In this document: positions 1 through 10,132 of the stretch, one piece after another | Layout: each line of letters opens with the position of its first letter | Position numbering within the stretch: position 1 is the first letter of the stretch | Assembly: GCF_019320115.1 (NCBI RefSeq) | Contig: NC_089588.1 | Span: 120,711,707-120,775,706, forward strand | Direction of reading: 5' to 3' | DNA: 64,000 nt | Origin: Miscanthus floridulus | Lineage: Eukaryota > Streptophyta > Magnoliopsida > Poales > Poaceae | Position numbers and translations under genes: made by a program | The notes under the pieces: model-generated | Seen by the model: only the letters and a program-made list of their open reading frames with translations | What the model was told of the DNA's origin: nothing | Databases searched by the model: none

Positions 1-466
1 GGGGTACGACCCCAGATACCCACGGCAGACCACATGGGCTATGCCCTCAGGGGCGGCCCAGCCCACAAGACGAAGCCTTGCGGGGCATGATCCTGGTCGG
101 CGCCTTCCACAAGACATCTGGAAGATATCCAGAAGATACTACGAGATCTGTTAGGATATCTATGATCCCAAGATTCCTGTAATCAGTTATTACTTTCCGA
201 TTATCTCTCGGATATAACTGACTTGTAAGCGGCTCCCCGGACTATATAAGGCGGGCAGGGACCCCTCCAAACACATGCAATATCATACGATAGCTAATAC
301 AAACCAATAGACCACAGGAGTAGGGTATTACGTCATATTGACAGCCTAAACCTGTCTAACTCGTGTGTCTCTATTGCCTTCTTGTTCTTGATCTAATGCT
401 CCTCCGCCGATCAATCTACCTTCGTGGGATACCCCTCGGAAGACTGCCGACGATATTCTGTCGACA
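1..466 (+). mobile_element. LTR fragment of a retrotransposon, 3' part
   Basis: This stretch resembles the promoter end of a plant LTR. A TATA-like ctatataagg lies at 242-251, followed by a short leader-like region and a C/T-rich U5-like segment that ends in CA at 465-466. The left end lies outside the window and no internal retrotransposon genes follow, so it is either a solo LTR or a truncated copy. The superfamily (Gypsy or Copia) cannot be told from the sequence. Confidence 0.5.
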
Positions 467-479
467 GTTTGGTCCATCC

Positions 480-2062
480 GTGAAAAACAACGACTCTACC
501 TCCAAGGTTTGGCCCATCCATGAAAAACAACGACCCTTGTGCGCCTCCGGGGCGGAATCCAGCGTTTCCGAGCAAAAACCTTGCTCAACAAATGATGTTA
601 TGTATCTATACCCAAGGTCAGCCTCCAAGATTCCGTCCATCCATGAAAAACAACAACCCTTGTGCGCCTCCAGGGCGGAAACCAGCGTTTCTGAGCAAAA
701 ACCTTGCAAAAGTAAGCTCATTTGATTCTGATTTCCAAGCACGGTTGGTTGGATGGATGCCGAGGAATGGTTAGGACTCAAATCGAGCATGACGGATATG
801 CCTGATGAGGTCACGGAAACGGGTCAGGAGAGAAGGACAAGATGACATCGGGATGAAAATGTCTCATGCGAGGTGAAAACGGCTCGTGACGGGCTAAGTA
901 CAGGTCGTGCGAAGCCAAAACAGGCCCAAACTAGGTGACAGGAGGTGCAAACGGGTGATGAGAGGCCTACATCTAAGTAACTAGGTGACAGGAGGTGCAA
1001 TTCCAACCATGCCTTGGGGCCTCTCATCCCCCGTTTGCACCTCCTGTCACCTGGTTTGGGCCTGTTTTGGCCTTGCATGGCCCGTACTTAGCCCGTTGCG
1101 AGATGTTTTCGCCTCGCGTGAGACATTTTCGTCCCGATGTCATCTTGTCCTTCTCTTGTGACCCGTTTCTATGACCTCATCAGGCATATTCGTCATGCTC
1201 GATTTGAGTCCTAGCCATTCCTCGGCATCCATCCAACAAACTGTGCTTGGAAATCAGAATCAAACGAGCTTACTTTTGCAAGGTTTTTGCTCAGAAACGC
1301 TGGTTTCCGCCCTGGAGGCGCACAAGGGTCGTTGTATTTCATGGATGGATGGAATCTTGGAGGCTAACCACGGGTATAGATACATAACATCATTTGTTGA
1401 GCACGGTAATGTTTGGTACTTCCGCAGCGCAAGATACGGTATCGGACTTACCGTTCCTCTATATAAAGGTTATTAGACGACACCGGAGATAAAGGTTGTA
1501 ACCGTAGGTCTCTAAAGCAGGTATTGGTGCATACGGACGATTGTACTCATAACCGTTCCCATGTATTAAAGTTACTTACATGTAGGCCTCTCATAACCCG
1601 TTTGCACCTCCTGTTACCTGGTTTGGGCCTATTTTGGCCTTGCATGGCCCGTACTTAGCCCGTCGTGAGCCGTTTTCGCCTCGCATGAGACATTTTCGTC
1701 CCGATGTCATCTTGTCCTTCTCTCGTGACCCGTTTCCGTGACCTCATCAGGCATATCCGTCATGCTCGATTTGAGTCCTAGCCATTCCTCGGCATCCATC
1801 CAACCAACCGTGCTTGGAAATCAGAATCAAACGAGCTTACTTTTGCAAGGTTTTTGCTTAGAAACGCTGGTTTCCGCCGCGGAGGCGCACAAGGGTCGTT
1901 GTTTTTCATGGATGGACGGAATCTTGGAGGCTGACCTCGGGTATAGATACATAACATCATTTGTTGAGCAAGGTAATGTTTGGTACTTCCGCAGCGCAAG
2001 ATACGGTACCGGACTTACCGTTCCTCTATATAAAGGTTATTAGACGGCACCAGAGATAAAGG
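480..2062. repeat. Three copies of one ~480 bp repeat, one inverted
   Basis: One unit runs on the minus strand at about 480-985, and two plus-strand copies follow at about 1010-1500 and 1573-2062. Each copy keeps a short open frame beginning MTSSGI and a TATA-like ctatataaagg near its end (1459 and 2027). The inverted copy carries a further internal duplication of about 80-130 bp (516-600 against 640-705). The frames are probably incidental to a retrotransposon LTR or leader; I recognise no protein domain. Confidence 0.6.
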
Positions 2063-2304
2063 GTGTCCAAATTAAAATTTCCAAATTTATTTCCAATTGA
2101 TTTTTGATTCCTTTTAAGTTTAAATCAAAACCACTCAACATATTAAATAAAATGCTGCAGCATGAGTGCATCAACATGTATCTATCCCTATGATTGATTT
2201 TAATTTCACAAAAAATATTATTTTCCTATGTTTTAATGCACACATAATTGCATAAATAAATCAAATTTACTATTTTAAAAGATTGCAAATTTTAGGGTGT
2301 TACA
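2063..2304. mobile_element. LTR terminus fragment ending GGGTGTTACA
   Basis: An AT-rich stretch ends in GGGTGTTACA at 2295-2304, the terminus typical of plant retrotransposons whose LTRs begin TGTAACACCC. No matching opposite end or target duplication is visible. It may belong to the same LTR as the repeat units to its left. Confidence 0.35.
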
Positions 2305-2312
2305 GTTATATA

Positions 2313-3372
2313 CACCGCTATAAAAAGAAACATGCTTCATGATTAATAGAGGTGGATATTTTTAGGAGCCGCCCCTGTAAATGGTGACGCTGGTCTCAGG
2401 TAGATGCCCGTCCCTGTAAATCATCTACTAGTTCCATCCTACAGAGACACCATTTATGGAGGCAATCATCTTACGACATTTGCCTCTATTTAATTAACAG
2501 TGGCAGATATTGTAAGGGCCTGCCTCATGAAATCGATTAGCAGAGAAAGCACTCTTAACTGGCCGTCTCTATAAATAGCTGTATAAAAAATAATTCATAA
2601 TTTTTTATACGAAGTTGGATAAAGACGAACTTTATACCATAACAATAATAGTGGATACTTTTTATTTAAAACTATTTAAAGTTCTAAAATTTTGATTTTC
2701 AGTTCTTAAATTTTGGCATTTAAAATTCAGAATTTTCAAACAACCTGGATGTTGACATTGTCCATACTTTTTTAGGTGACATGTTTTTATTTGAAGATGT
2801 TTATTGTTTAGAATCCTAAATATGTGTTTAAGTTCTTAGATTCTAAAAAACAGAATTTAGAATTTTCAAACGACCCTGAATGTTCATCTTGTTATTAACA
2901 CCGAAGTAGTAGTGGTCACCCGATCAACAAGTTTGTAGTTGATTAGTTTTTTAATTGAAAATCTTTGGAGTTTCAAATATTTGTTTTAAGTTCTCATATT
3001 TTGATATTTTAATTTTTTTTTAATTTTCAAATCATCGCTGATGGAGACACATCCTATACCAAATTTATAGTGCTTGATGGGATTTTAAAACTTTATAGTT
3101 GAAAGTTTTTTTATTTGAGATCATTTAGTGACCAAAATATTCAATACAAAATTATGAAATGTTTAAAACAAAGGATAGTGTCCTATGTATACTCATAAAT
3201 GATTGTGTAGTGCATTGGTAGGAAAATATTGTTTGTGTTGAAGGTAATTGGTTTGAATCCTAAAAGACATTCATTTTTTTTATTTTGTCTTTATTATTCA
3301 ATTTAGGCGGACATGACCTTTGTAAGTGGGCCATTAACAGTGCCCACCTCTATTATGCTTCATGTACTAGTG
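2313..3372. mobile_element. Decayed non-autonomous CACTA element
   Basis: The right end reads GTACTAGTG, the reverse complement of CACTAGTAC. The left end is a mutated CACCGC. Both ends carry ATTAATAGAGGTGG-like subterminal sequence in inverted orientation. Three-base direct repeats ATA flank the element (2310-2312 and 3373-3375), as expected of CACTA insertions. The interior is AT-rich and has no gene. The mutated left terminus lowers certainty. Confidence 0.5.
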
Positions 3373-3375
3373 ATA

Positions 3376-4358
3376 ATATACCGTGTTATGTTAACACAAA
3401 AAGGGGGACGAAATTCGATGAGTAGTACTTTTTTTTTCTTGAAAAACACAGAAGTCAACCTTGTGTTTGAATTAAGAGACCATATAAGGATGAAAAATTG
3501 GTGTTCTAGTAGAAGATATCCCGCGTGTTGCTGTGGGGATTGCAAAGAATTTGGATTGAAATTAAGTAAAAATGATATGGCGCATTGCTGTCGGATTGTA
3601 AGGAATTTGGAATGAAATTAAGTAACGATGATGTGATAGCTTGCAATTATAAGAGGTGATGTGGATACTTAGTGAGGGATGATGTTGATGGCTTGCATGT
3701 TGTGATAGACTTGCAGTAGGGATTAACTTTATAAGAGATATAGATTTGGCTCCTCTTATGCGGGAATTGAAGAAATGAATAGCTGATGGTACTAAAGAAA
3801 AGATTCTCACCTGCTTTTCTGCCCGAACACTAATCCAAGGTTGCAGTGCCACACATAATTGGGGAAAATGGCTACTTGGACACATGTGCCACAAATAAGC
3901 AAAAATAGACTTATTAGCAAAAGCCTATTTTTGCTTTTGATCTATAACCGCTCCTTTTTTCCAATATAAAAAAAATGAAGGGCTTTAAAACAACTACGTG
4001 GGAGAAATCGCGAAACCATGGGCTCGTGGGTGGGTTTGTTGGGGCTGACTAATGCATTGGCGGCTATAGGAACTATTGAGTAGTTTCTGGAATGGAACTA
4101 TCCTAATGCATTGGCGGAAGCATGCATCATCGTTTTATCATCAAAATCAATTTCTTGTATCGGAGCATCTTGCACCCTATAATGTATTTGGTTCCTTGCA
4201 TCCCACAATGTATGCACTCTACCGTGTGCATATAGGCTAGAGGAGAAGTTTGATTGATTGCCTGCTTTACATGGGTGGAAGTAGATATACAGTGGGATGC
4301 AGGCCGGGTGCATTCGGCCACAACGAGCGATGCAGGATGGGAGTCGTGGGTGCACATG
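3376..4358. other. Intergenic, no gene recognised
   Basis: The short open frames here lack recognisable domains. A ~57 bp imperfect tandem duplication of GGATTGYAARGAATTTGG begins at 3537 and 3594. Nothing else can be assigned. Confidence 0.5.
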
Positions 4359-4412
4359 TAAGAGCAACACCAAGGGAGATGCTATTTTTTATTTTGAGTC
4401 TAATTTAGACAA

Positions 4413-5405
4413 GAGTTAAATACACCAGCGGCCCTCGAACTTGTAGGCGTGTGTCACATAGGTCCATGAACTTGGAAAGTGCATTTCTGGGTCACTAAAC
4501 TTGTTAAGTGGTGCACCGCAGGCCCATACCAGCCACATGCACATTTTTTGCTGACGTGGCATGCTAGTATGACATATAAATGCACCAGCGGCCCTCGAAT
4601 TTGTAGGCATGTGTCACATAGGTCCATGAACTTAGAAAATGCATTTCTGGGTCACTAAACTTGTTAAGTGGTGCACCGCAGGCCCATACCAGCCACGTGC
4701 ACATTTTTTGCTGACGTGGCATGCTAGTATGACATATAATTTTCATTTAACCCATCATATCTATTTTTCTCATAAAAATAGACCCCAGCGCCCACCCTGC
4801 TCATGAACACACCGAGCCGACGCAGACCACGGAGCAGTGCACGGGGCCACACGCCTGGTCCGAGTGCGAGAGCGGGGCGGAGCAGTCCCGCGTGTCAAAA
4901 CTGCTTGCCGCCCTGGAGGAAGAGACCTGCACAGTGGAGCAAGCGTGGGAACGGTGGCAGAGCAGTCGCGACGAAGGCGAGGCTCCGTGGTCTGCGTCGG
5001 CTAGGTGTGTTCGTGAGCAGGGTGGGCGCTGGGGTCTATTTTTTATGAGAAAAATAGATATGAGGGGTTAAATAAAAATTATATGTCATACTAGCATGCC
5101 ACGTCAGCAAAAAATGTGCACGTGGCTGGTATGGGCCTGCGGTGCACCACTTAACAAGTTTAGTGACCCAGAAATGCATTTTCTAAGTTCATGGACCTAT
5201 GTGACACACGCCTACAAGTTCGAGGGCCGCTGGTGCATTTATATGTCATACTAGCTTGCCACGTCAGCAAAAAATGTGTACGTGGCTGGTATGGGCCTGC
5301 GGTGCACCACTTAACAAGTTTAGTGACCCAGAAATGCATTTTCCAAGTTCATGGACCTATGTGACACACGCCTACAAGTTCGAGGGCCGCTGGTGCATTT
5401 AACTC
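4413..5405. mobile_element. Foldback Mutator-like element with duplicated arms, 9-bp TSD
   Basis: The element begins GAGTTAAATACACC and ends GCATTTAACTC. It is flanked by perfect nine-base direct repeats TTTAGACAA at 4404-4412 and 5406-5414, the length expected for the Mutator superfamily. Each arm contains two tandem copies of a ~155 bp unit in inverted orientation, and the inner 100 bp on each side (GC-rich, 4775-5050) are also inverted copies. Almost the whole 993 bp can fold into one hairpin. No transposase is encoded, so it is non-autonomous. The short frames inside come from the repeats. Confidence 0.85.
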
Positions 5406-5500
5406 TTTAGACAATCTGTGGTATAAAATAGACTCCAACGCATATTTTATTTGAGTTTCTAAAATACCAAATGAGTTATCCCATCTATTATGCTTGCTAA

Positions 5501-5856
5501 GGGTAACTCCAACCAAACTCCTACTTGAGCCCTCATCCTATTTTGAGAGCTCAAACTCATGAAAAAGCTCTTCAACCGTGCTCCTATTCAAACCCCGATG
5601 GATGAGGGACTCTCATTTCTCTTTCCTAAACTCCTAGATGTAGGAGTCCCTCATCCTCTCCCCTATTCTTCCTTTCTCTCTTCTCATAAAACTGACAAGT
5701 GGGACCAATAAACAGGGTCCATGTCAATACAGTGTAAAGTAGAAAAAATTAGGAGATCGGTTGGAGTGCGGTAAGGAGTAGGGGATGAAATATGGATGAT
5801 GAACTCTCATTTAAATGAATAGAGGGCAAAATTTGAGAGTTTGGTTGGAGTTGCCC
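5501..5856. mobile_element. Tourist-like MITE with TAA target duplication
   Basis: The 356 bp element starts GGGTAACTCCAACCAAACTC, and its end is the near-perfect inverse GAGTTTGGTTGGAGTTGCCC. TAA flanks both sides at 5498-5500 and 5857-5859. It has no coding capacity. The size, TIR and TAA duplication fit a PIF/Harbinger-derived MITE. Confidence 0.75.
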
Positions 5857-6690
5857 TAAAGAAAGCCAGTAGACGGGCGCTCGCCATCAACCCTCCCTCA
5901 CCGATTTCACGGGTTTGACGCGTCTTTTCCCACGAGAAAGCTTCGCACGTGCGGCATGGCTCTATGGTTGCGCTCGTCTCCGGCCGTGCCATGGTGGCGC
6001 ACGTCTTCGGCCACGCCATGGCGGCGCACTTCTTCAGCGCTGAGTCGTGGCGCATGGGGTTCAGAGACTTCATCGAGTGGAAAGATCCGGAGAGGTCGGG
6101 CTGCCTCAAGGACGATAACCGTTCAATGTGATATATCAGCGTCTTCAACGTACGATTACTAGAGCGCCAATGACGACGGTGACAGTGGCTGTGGCGACGC
6201 TCTGACTCCGGTGAAAGTAGCCGTGCCGCTATCCTCTGTCCAACCAGCACAAGCATTTCAACAATCTGCTGGAAAGAAGCAAGGGACTAATGCACTGTTG
6301 ATGTCGCCGGGGTGGCCTTCGATGCCTACGTGGCAAGTTTTGAATATGGAAAATAGAAAATTTACAGAGTCTGTTGGACAACCCATATCTTTTTAAGAGA
6401 TTTTATTTTTAGAGAATGGCTAAATCATGCATATTGGAATATATATTTTTAGCTAACCTCTTGGAGTTGCTCTAAAGCTCTGAGGTTAAATAGACTGTAC
6501 ATACAACCAAACAATATTTTAGTTTTTGACATCCTCTTAGGTAACCTTATTATCAAATACTTTCTTTTCAGAAATAGGTCCCACCCATCTTACATCCACT
6601 CGTGCATGATATACGATACAATCAACATCTGGCAACCAAACACACCATACACATATATATCCATGTCTTTCTTTTTTATATATAGGTAGT

Positions 6691-7370
6691 GTGCCCGTAC
6701 GTTGCTACGGAACAACTAAATCTTTTGTACTAAAAACACAAGGATCGCACGATAAGATAATAATACTGTTAAATTAAATACTGACGTCAAAGTGACATTT
6801 AATTCAAAAAGCAAAGTTCGTAAAATTAACACAGTCACGGAGAGCGCGACGTCGTAGGCTCATAAACTCTACTGTATAGACTTTTTCGTGATACGGCTAA
6901 GATAATACTTTATATCGGCAGAAAGAATTCTACGATATCCATTTCTTTCATGCGCCAATAAATCCATGAATAAGTTCCACTGCATCTTCATATAATCATG
7001 TACACACAGGTTCGAGTATATATGTAAATAGGTTCGTGCCCGTGCATTGCTACGGGATAGCTAAACTTTTGTACTAAATATACACGGATCGCACGATAAG
7101 ATAACAATACTGTAAAAGTATATGACCAACGTTAAAGTGACATTTAATCCAAAAAGCTAAGTTCGTGAAATTTACACAGTCACAGAGAGCATGGCGTCAC
7201 AGGCTCACAAACTCTACTATGTAGATCTTTCCGTGATACGGCTAAGATCATTTTTATACTGGCAGGAAGAGATTTCTGATATCCATTTCTTTCGTGCGCC
7301 AACAAATCTACGAATAAGTTCCACCACATCTCCATACCATCATGTACACGGCGCTGGCAAGCGAATGAGC
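6691..7370. repeat. 345-bp tandem duplication with a GCCCGTGC..GCTACGG motif
   Basis: Two head-to-tail units begin at 6691 and 7036 with GTGCCCGT and a following TTGCTACGG, which can form a small hairpin. Units share aagtgacatttaat and cacagtca(c/g)agagag blocks with many substitutions, so the duplication is old. Similar CCCGTGCGTTGC-type motifs occur near ends of some plant Helitrons and other repeats, but no Helitron terminus can be shown here. Confidence 0.6.
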
Positions 7371-7379
7371 CACAACTTA

Positions 7380-7490
7380 TGTAATTAGTTTTATAATTAG
7401 CTCATGTTTAGTCCTCCTAATTGATATCTAAAAATTCAATGTGACAGGGACTAAAGTTTAGTCCTAGGATCCAAACACCCCCTAACTCTC
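7380..7490. mobile_element. MITE fragment
   Basis: The sequence tttagtcctaggatccaaacacccc resembles the right end of grass MITEs that begin GGGGTGTTTGG. Only this end and a short interior survive. No left terminus is visible. Confidence 0.4.
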
Positions 7491-7770
7491 GACTCCTGCT
7501 GGCTGCTCACTTGCACCACCATGCCTATATGTCTGCACGTATATACTCTAATGCCAGAACGTTTAAGATGGTATTTATTGTCCACCCTTTGAAAATATCA
7601 TAACTTTAAGGTTACCATTTGTGTATGTTGTAGGATTCGGATGCTTTGCACTGATCCATGAGGGTGTCCATGAGACTCGAAATTTTTGATGCCATTATGA
7701 TGTCTAAGCTTACCAATCAGACAGAGACGAACTTGATTGTTAAAATATTTTCAACACTGCTTTCATATAC

Positions 7771-8020
7771 TCCCTCTGTCCCAAAATAGAATTCATTCTC
7801 GCTTCCCGAGAAGTCAACTTTTTTTTAACTTCGACCAATTATATATAAAAGAATATTAATATTTATAATACATAATTAGTATCATTACATAGACCATTGA
7901 ATATATTTTCATAATAAACTTATTTGGAGATATAAATGTTGCAGGAATTGACCTAGTCAAAGTTGAGAAAGTTTGACCTGCACACATCCTATAACTATTT
8001 ATATTTTGGGGCAAAGAAAG
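7771..8020. mobile_element. Stowaway MITE
   Basis: The left terminus is CTCCCTCTGTCCCAAAATA and the right terminus is its degraded inverse, ATATTTTGGGGCAAAGAAAG. TA dinucleotides flank both ends (7769-7770 and 8021-8022), the Tc1/mariner-type target. The 250 bp length is typical of the family. Confidence 0.8.
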
Positions 8021-8297
8021 TATATGCTAATGGGAGTAGTCAACTGGAAGTCGTGATGAACACAACAATACTTTCATATTATATGCTAATTGGAGCACGT
8101 AGAAACACAGGGGAATGGACCTATATACGAATGATGGGAATATTCGTTTAGGAAATTGTAGAAGGTTCACCAGTCTCACCATGTATAACCTGCACGTCTT
8201 TTATTTGGCACCACTAATGTTCTCAAGGAGCAGCCACTTTTTAATTTCAGGTCTGTATGCTGGAAACACTAAAATTAAGGGCCAACCTCATTGAGTC

Positions 8298-8627
8298 GTC
8301 TTGCTTAATCTTTGCCAATTGTTTCCTTCCATGCATGATTATTGTTTCCTTCCATGCATGTGGCTTCAGGTGATCGATTTGTTTCCTTCAAAGCAGGCGG
8401 GGATCGCAGGGATGGCAGTTTCTTTTTCTATCGCGCGGGGTATCGCATGGCCTAAAGGGATGAGTCTTGCTTGATCTTTGCCAATTGTTTCTTTCCATGC
8501 ATAATTATTGTTTCCTTCTATGCATGTGGCCTCAGGTGATCGATTTGTTTCTTTCAAAGCAGGCGAGGATCGCAGGGATGACAGTTTCTTTTTCTATCGC
8601 GTGGGGTATCGCATGGCCGGAAGGGAG
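8298..8627. repeat. 166-bp tandem duplication
   Basis: Two units starting gtcttgctt at 8298 and 8464 share ttgtttccttc, ggtgatcgatttg, gatcgcagggatg and ggtatcgcatggcc at a constant offset of 166 bp. Within each unit tgtttccttc/catgca is itself doubled. No open frame of note and no transposon ends are visible. Confidence 0.75.
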
Positions 8628-8959
8628 GAGCGACGCCAAAAAAAGGTCGTACCAAAAAATAATCTTACTTTTAGTCTTTTTAGTTGTAGGGGAAGGAGAA
8701 AAGAATTTCGTTAAGTTAGGAACATAGTACAAGGAGGAGGTCTAAAAGAACCTAGGATACATCGCGGATGGTATGATCCAAGTCCTGTTGTCTTTACGAT
8801 ACAGGATATAGTGGTCGAGACAAGAGTATATTTCGTGCATATCAAATGATAGCAGACAAGTAATCTTCTTCGTGAATAAGAAATTAACCTTTTGGAATTA
8901 TGACTTTGAACATTTAATTTTGAAAGTATGGCTTTATCAATTTCTAGATCTGGCACATT

Positions 8960-9756
8960 AATCTTCCAGATCAAGTTGCTGATCAAATATTCCATGATTT
9001 TTCGGCGTTGTGTATTCAGTGGCAGGCGATGTTTCTATCGACAGCGAGGCGCCTGTGGTGACTTCGTCAATTTCGAGGATTTGCCGACTTAGTCTTCGGA
9101 AATGTTCATATGTTGGGGGAAGTGCCCCCGGAAGGCCGCCTTGGCGGACCCTTGGCCACTGGTATAACCCTCGCGTGATTTGTTTGGCAGGAAGGGGGTT
9201 CGGGGTGGGTTTCACGGACCTCCCTGGTGGCGCGAGTTCGCGTGGCACTCGACAAACCCTGCATGAAACCTCGCCGATCGAGGCCCACAACGAGACGGCC
9301 GCAGAGCAACCCAAGGAGGGCACCAAGAAGACGGAGGCAGACGGCGTCGTTTCGGAGTGGTTGGCCATCGGATGGGGAATTACCGTTGTACCCTTGCCTA
9401 TGCGTTCACCAATAGTTGCACACAGTTAGCCCTTATATAATTTCACACTGCCTTGGGCACTGTTTTAGACAAGATCTTTATGAATTAATGGGCATTTACT
9501 CCGAAATTAATCTTGTCCCCTACCACTCCGCCCTCAGCGCCAGACTTCGCGTTATTCTTCTCCTGTGGGAAACCCTCGTCCTCCCCCCGTCTAGCCTCTA
9601 GCGAGGACGGGAGGCCAGGAGTAACCCCACATCATAGGGGTAGGTTTTTTTTGCGGGTTCATAGGGGTAGGATTTGCGTGCGTGCGTTAATAGAGATGAG
9701 TGTGCATGCGTTGTAGGTGTCTATCGTTGGAACAATACAAATTTCGTTGAATTCAC
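8960..9756 (+). mobile_element. LINE-like 3' end, interrupted by a solo LTR
   Basis: The text gaggcgcctgtggtgacttc..atttgccgacttagtctt before 9110 and ataggggtaggatttgcgtg..tgagtgtgcatgcg after 9632 resemble the 3' untranslated region seen in many grass L1-type LINEs. This is family recognition from memory. The two halves become contiguous when 9111-9631 and one TCATA are removed. No reverse transcriptase frame remains in the window beside it, so this is a 5'-truncated remnant. Confidence 0.5.
9111..9631. mobile_element. Solo LTR, 521 bp, TSD TCATA
   Basis: The segment starts TGTTGGGGG and ends CCCCACA, giving TG..CA ends with short inverted similarity. The five-base direct repeats TCATA at 9106-9110 and 9632-9636 are exactly the duplication made by LTR-retrotransposon integrase. 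A TATA-like ttatataat lies at 9434. Open frames of 120-140 residues on both strands show no domain I recognise. It is a solo LTR left by recombination. Confidence 0.75.
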
Positions 9757-10129
9757 GAGAATCAAAATTAATTTGTTATTCAAACACGAGCCATAAGTGA
9801 ACTGCACAGATTAATTAGGTGCTAGGGAGTCTTCGAAACTCGATATTTTTATGTGATGTGAAGAAAAGTTGATAAAGAATACACATGGCATGCGCATGTA
9901 TGGTGCGTGCTCAACTGGTTTTGCCTGGACTGATCATGTGGGCAATCTAGAAAAAAGTAGTAATCTATCTATCTATAATATTGATAGGTATTCCGAGTGC
10001 TCATGTGGTCCTTTGCTCTCTTCCGTATCAGCTCATTTCGCGATGACTTGGAGTCACATATTTCGCGATGAGCAGACCAGCTAATGAACTCCCAGATGCT
10101 GTTTGGTTCAGTGTTAAGAGAATGGCAAT
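9757..10129. other. Intergenic flank of CACTA element
   Basis: No gene or repeat could be recognised. A short direct repeat tttcgcgatga occurs at 10037 and 10060. Confidence 0.4.
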
Positions 10130-10132
10130 GGG

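Larger units (their letters stand above)
4362..6472. mobile_element. Outer Tourist/PIF-like element containing nested insertions
   Basis: The ends are GAGCAACACCAAG and its near-inverse CTTGGAGTTGCTC. TAA trinucleotides flank both sides (4359-4361 and 6473-6475), the duplication size and sequence of Tourist/PIF elements. Inside lie the foldback Mutator-like element, a second Tourist-like MITE, and a GC-rich non-repeat segment at about 5870-6320 that could be captured genic sequence but has no recognisable protein. The terminal match is only about 13 bp with one mismatch, so the outer boundary is provisional. Confidence 0.4.
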
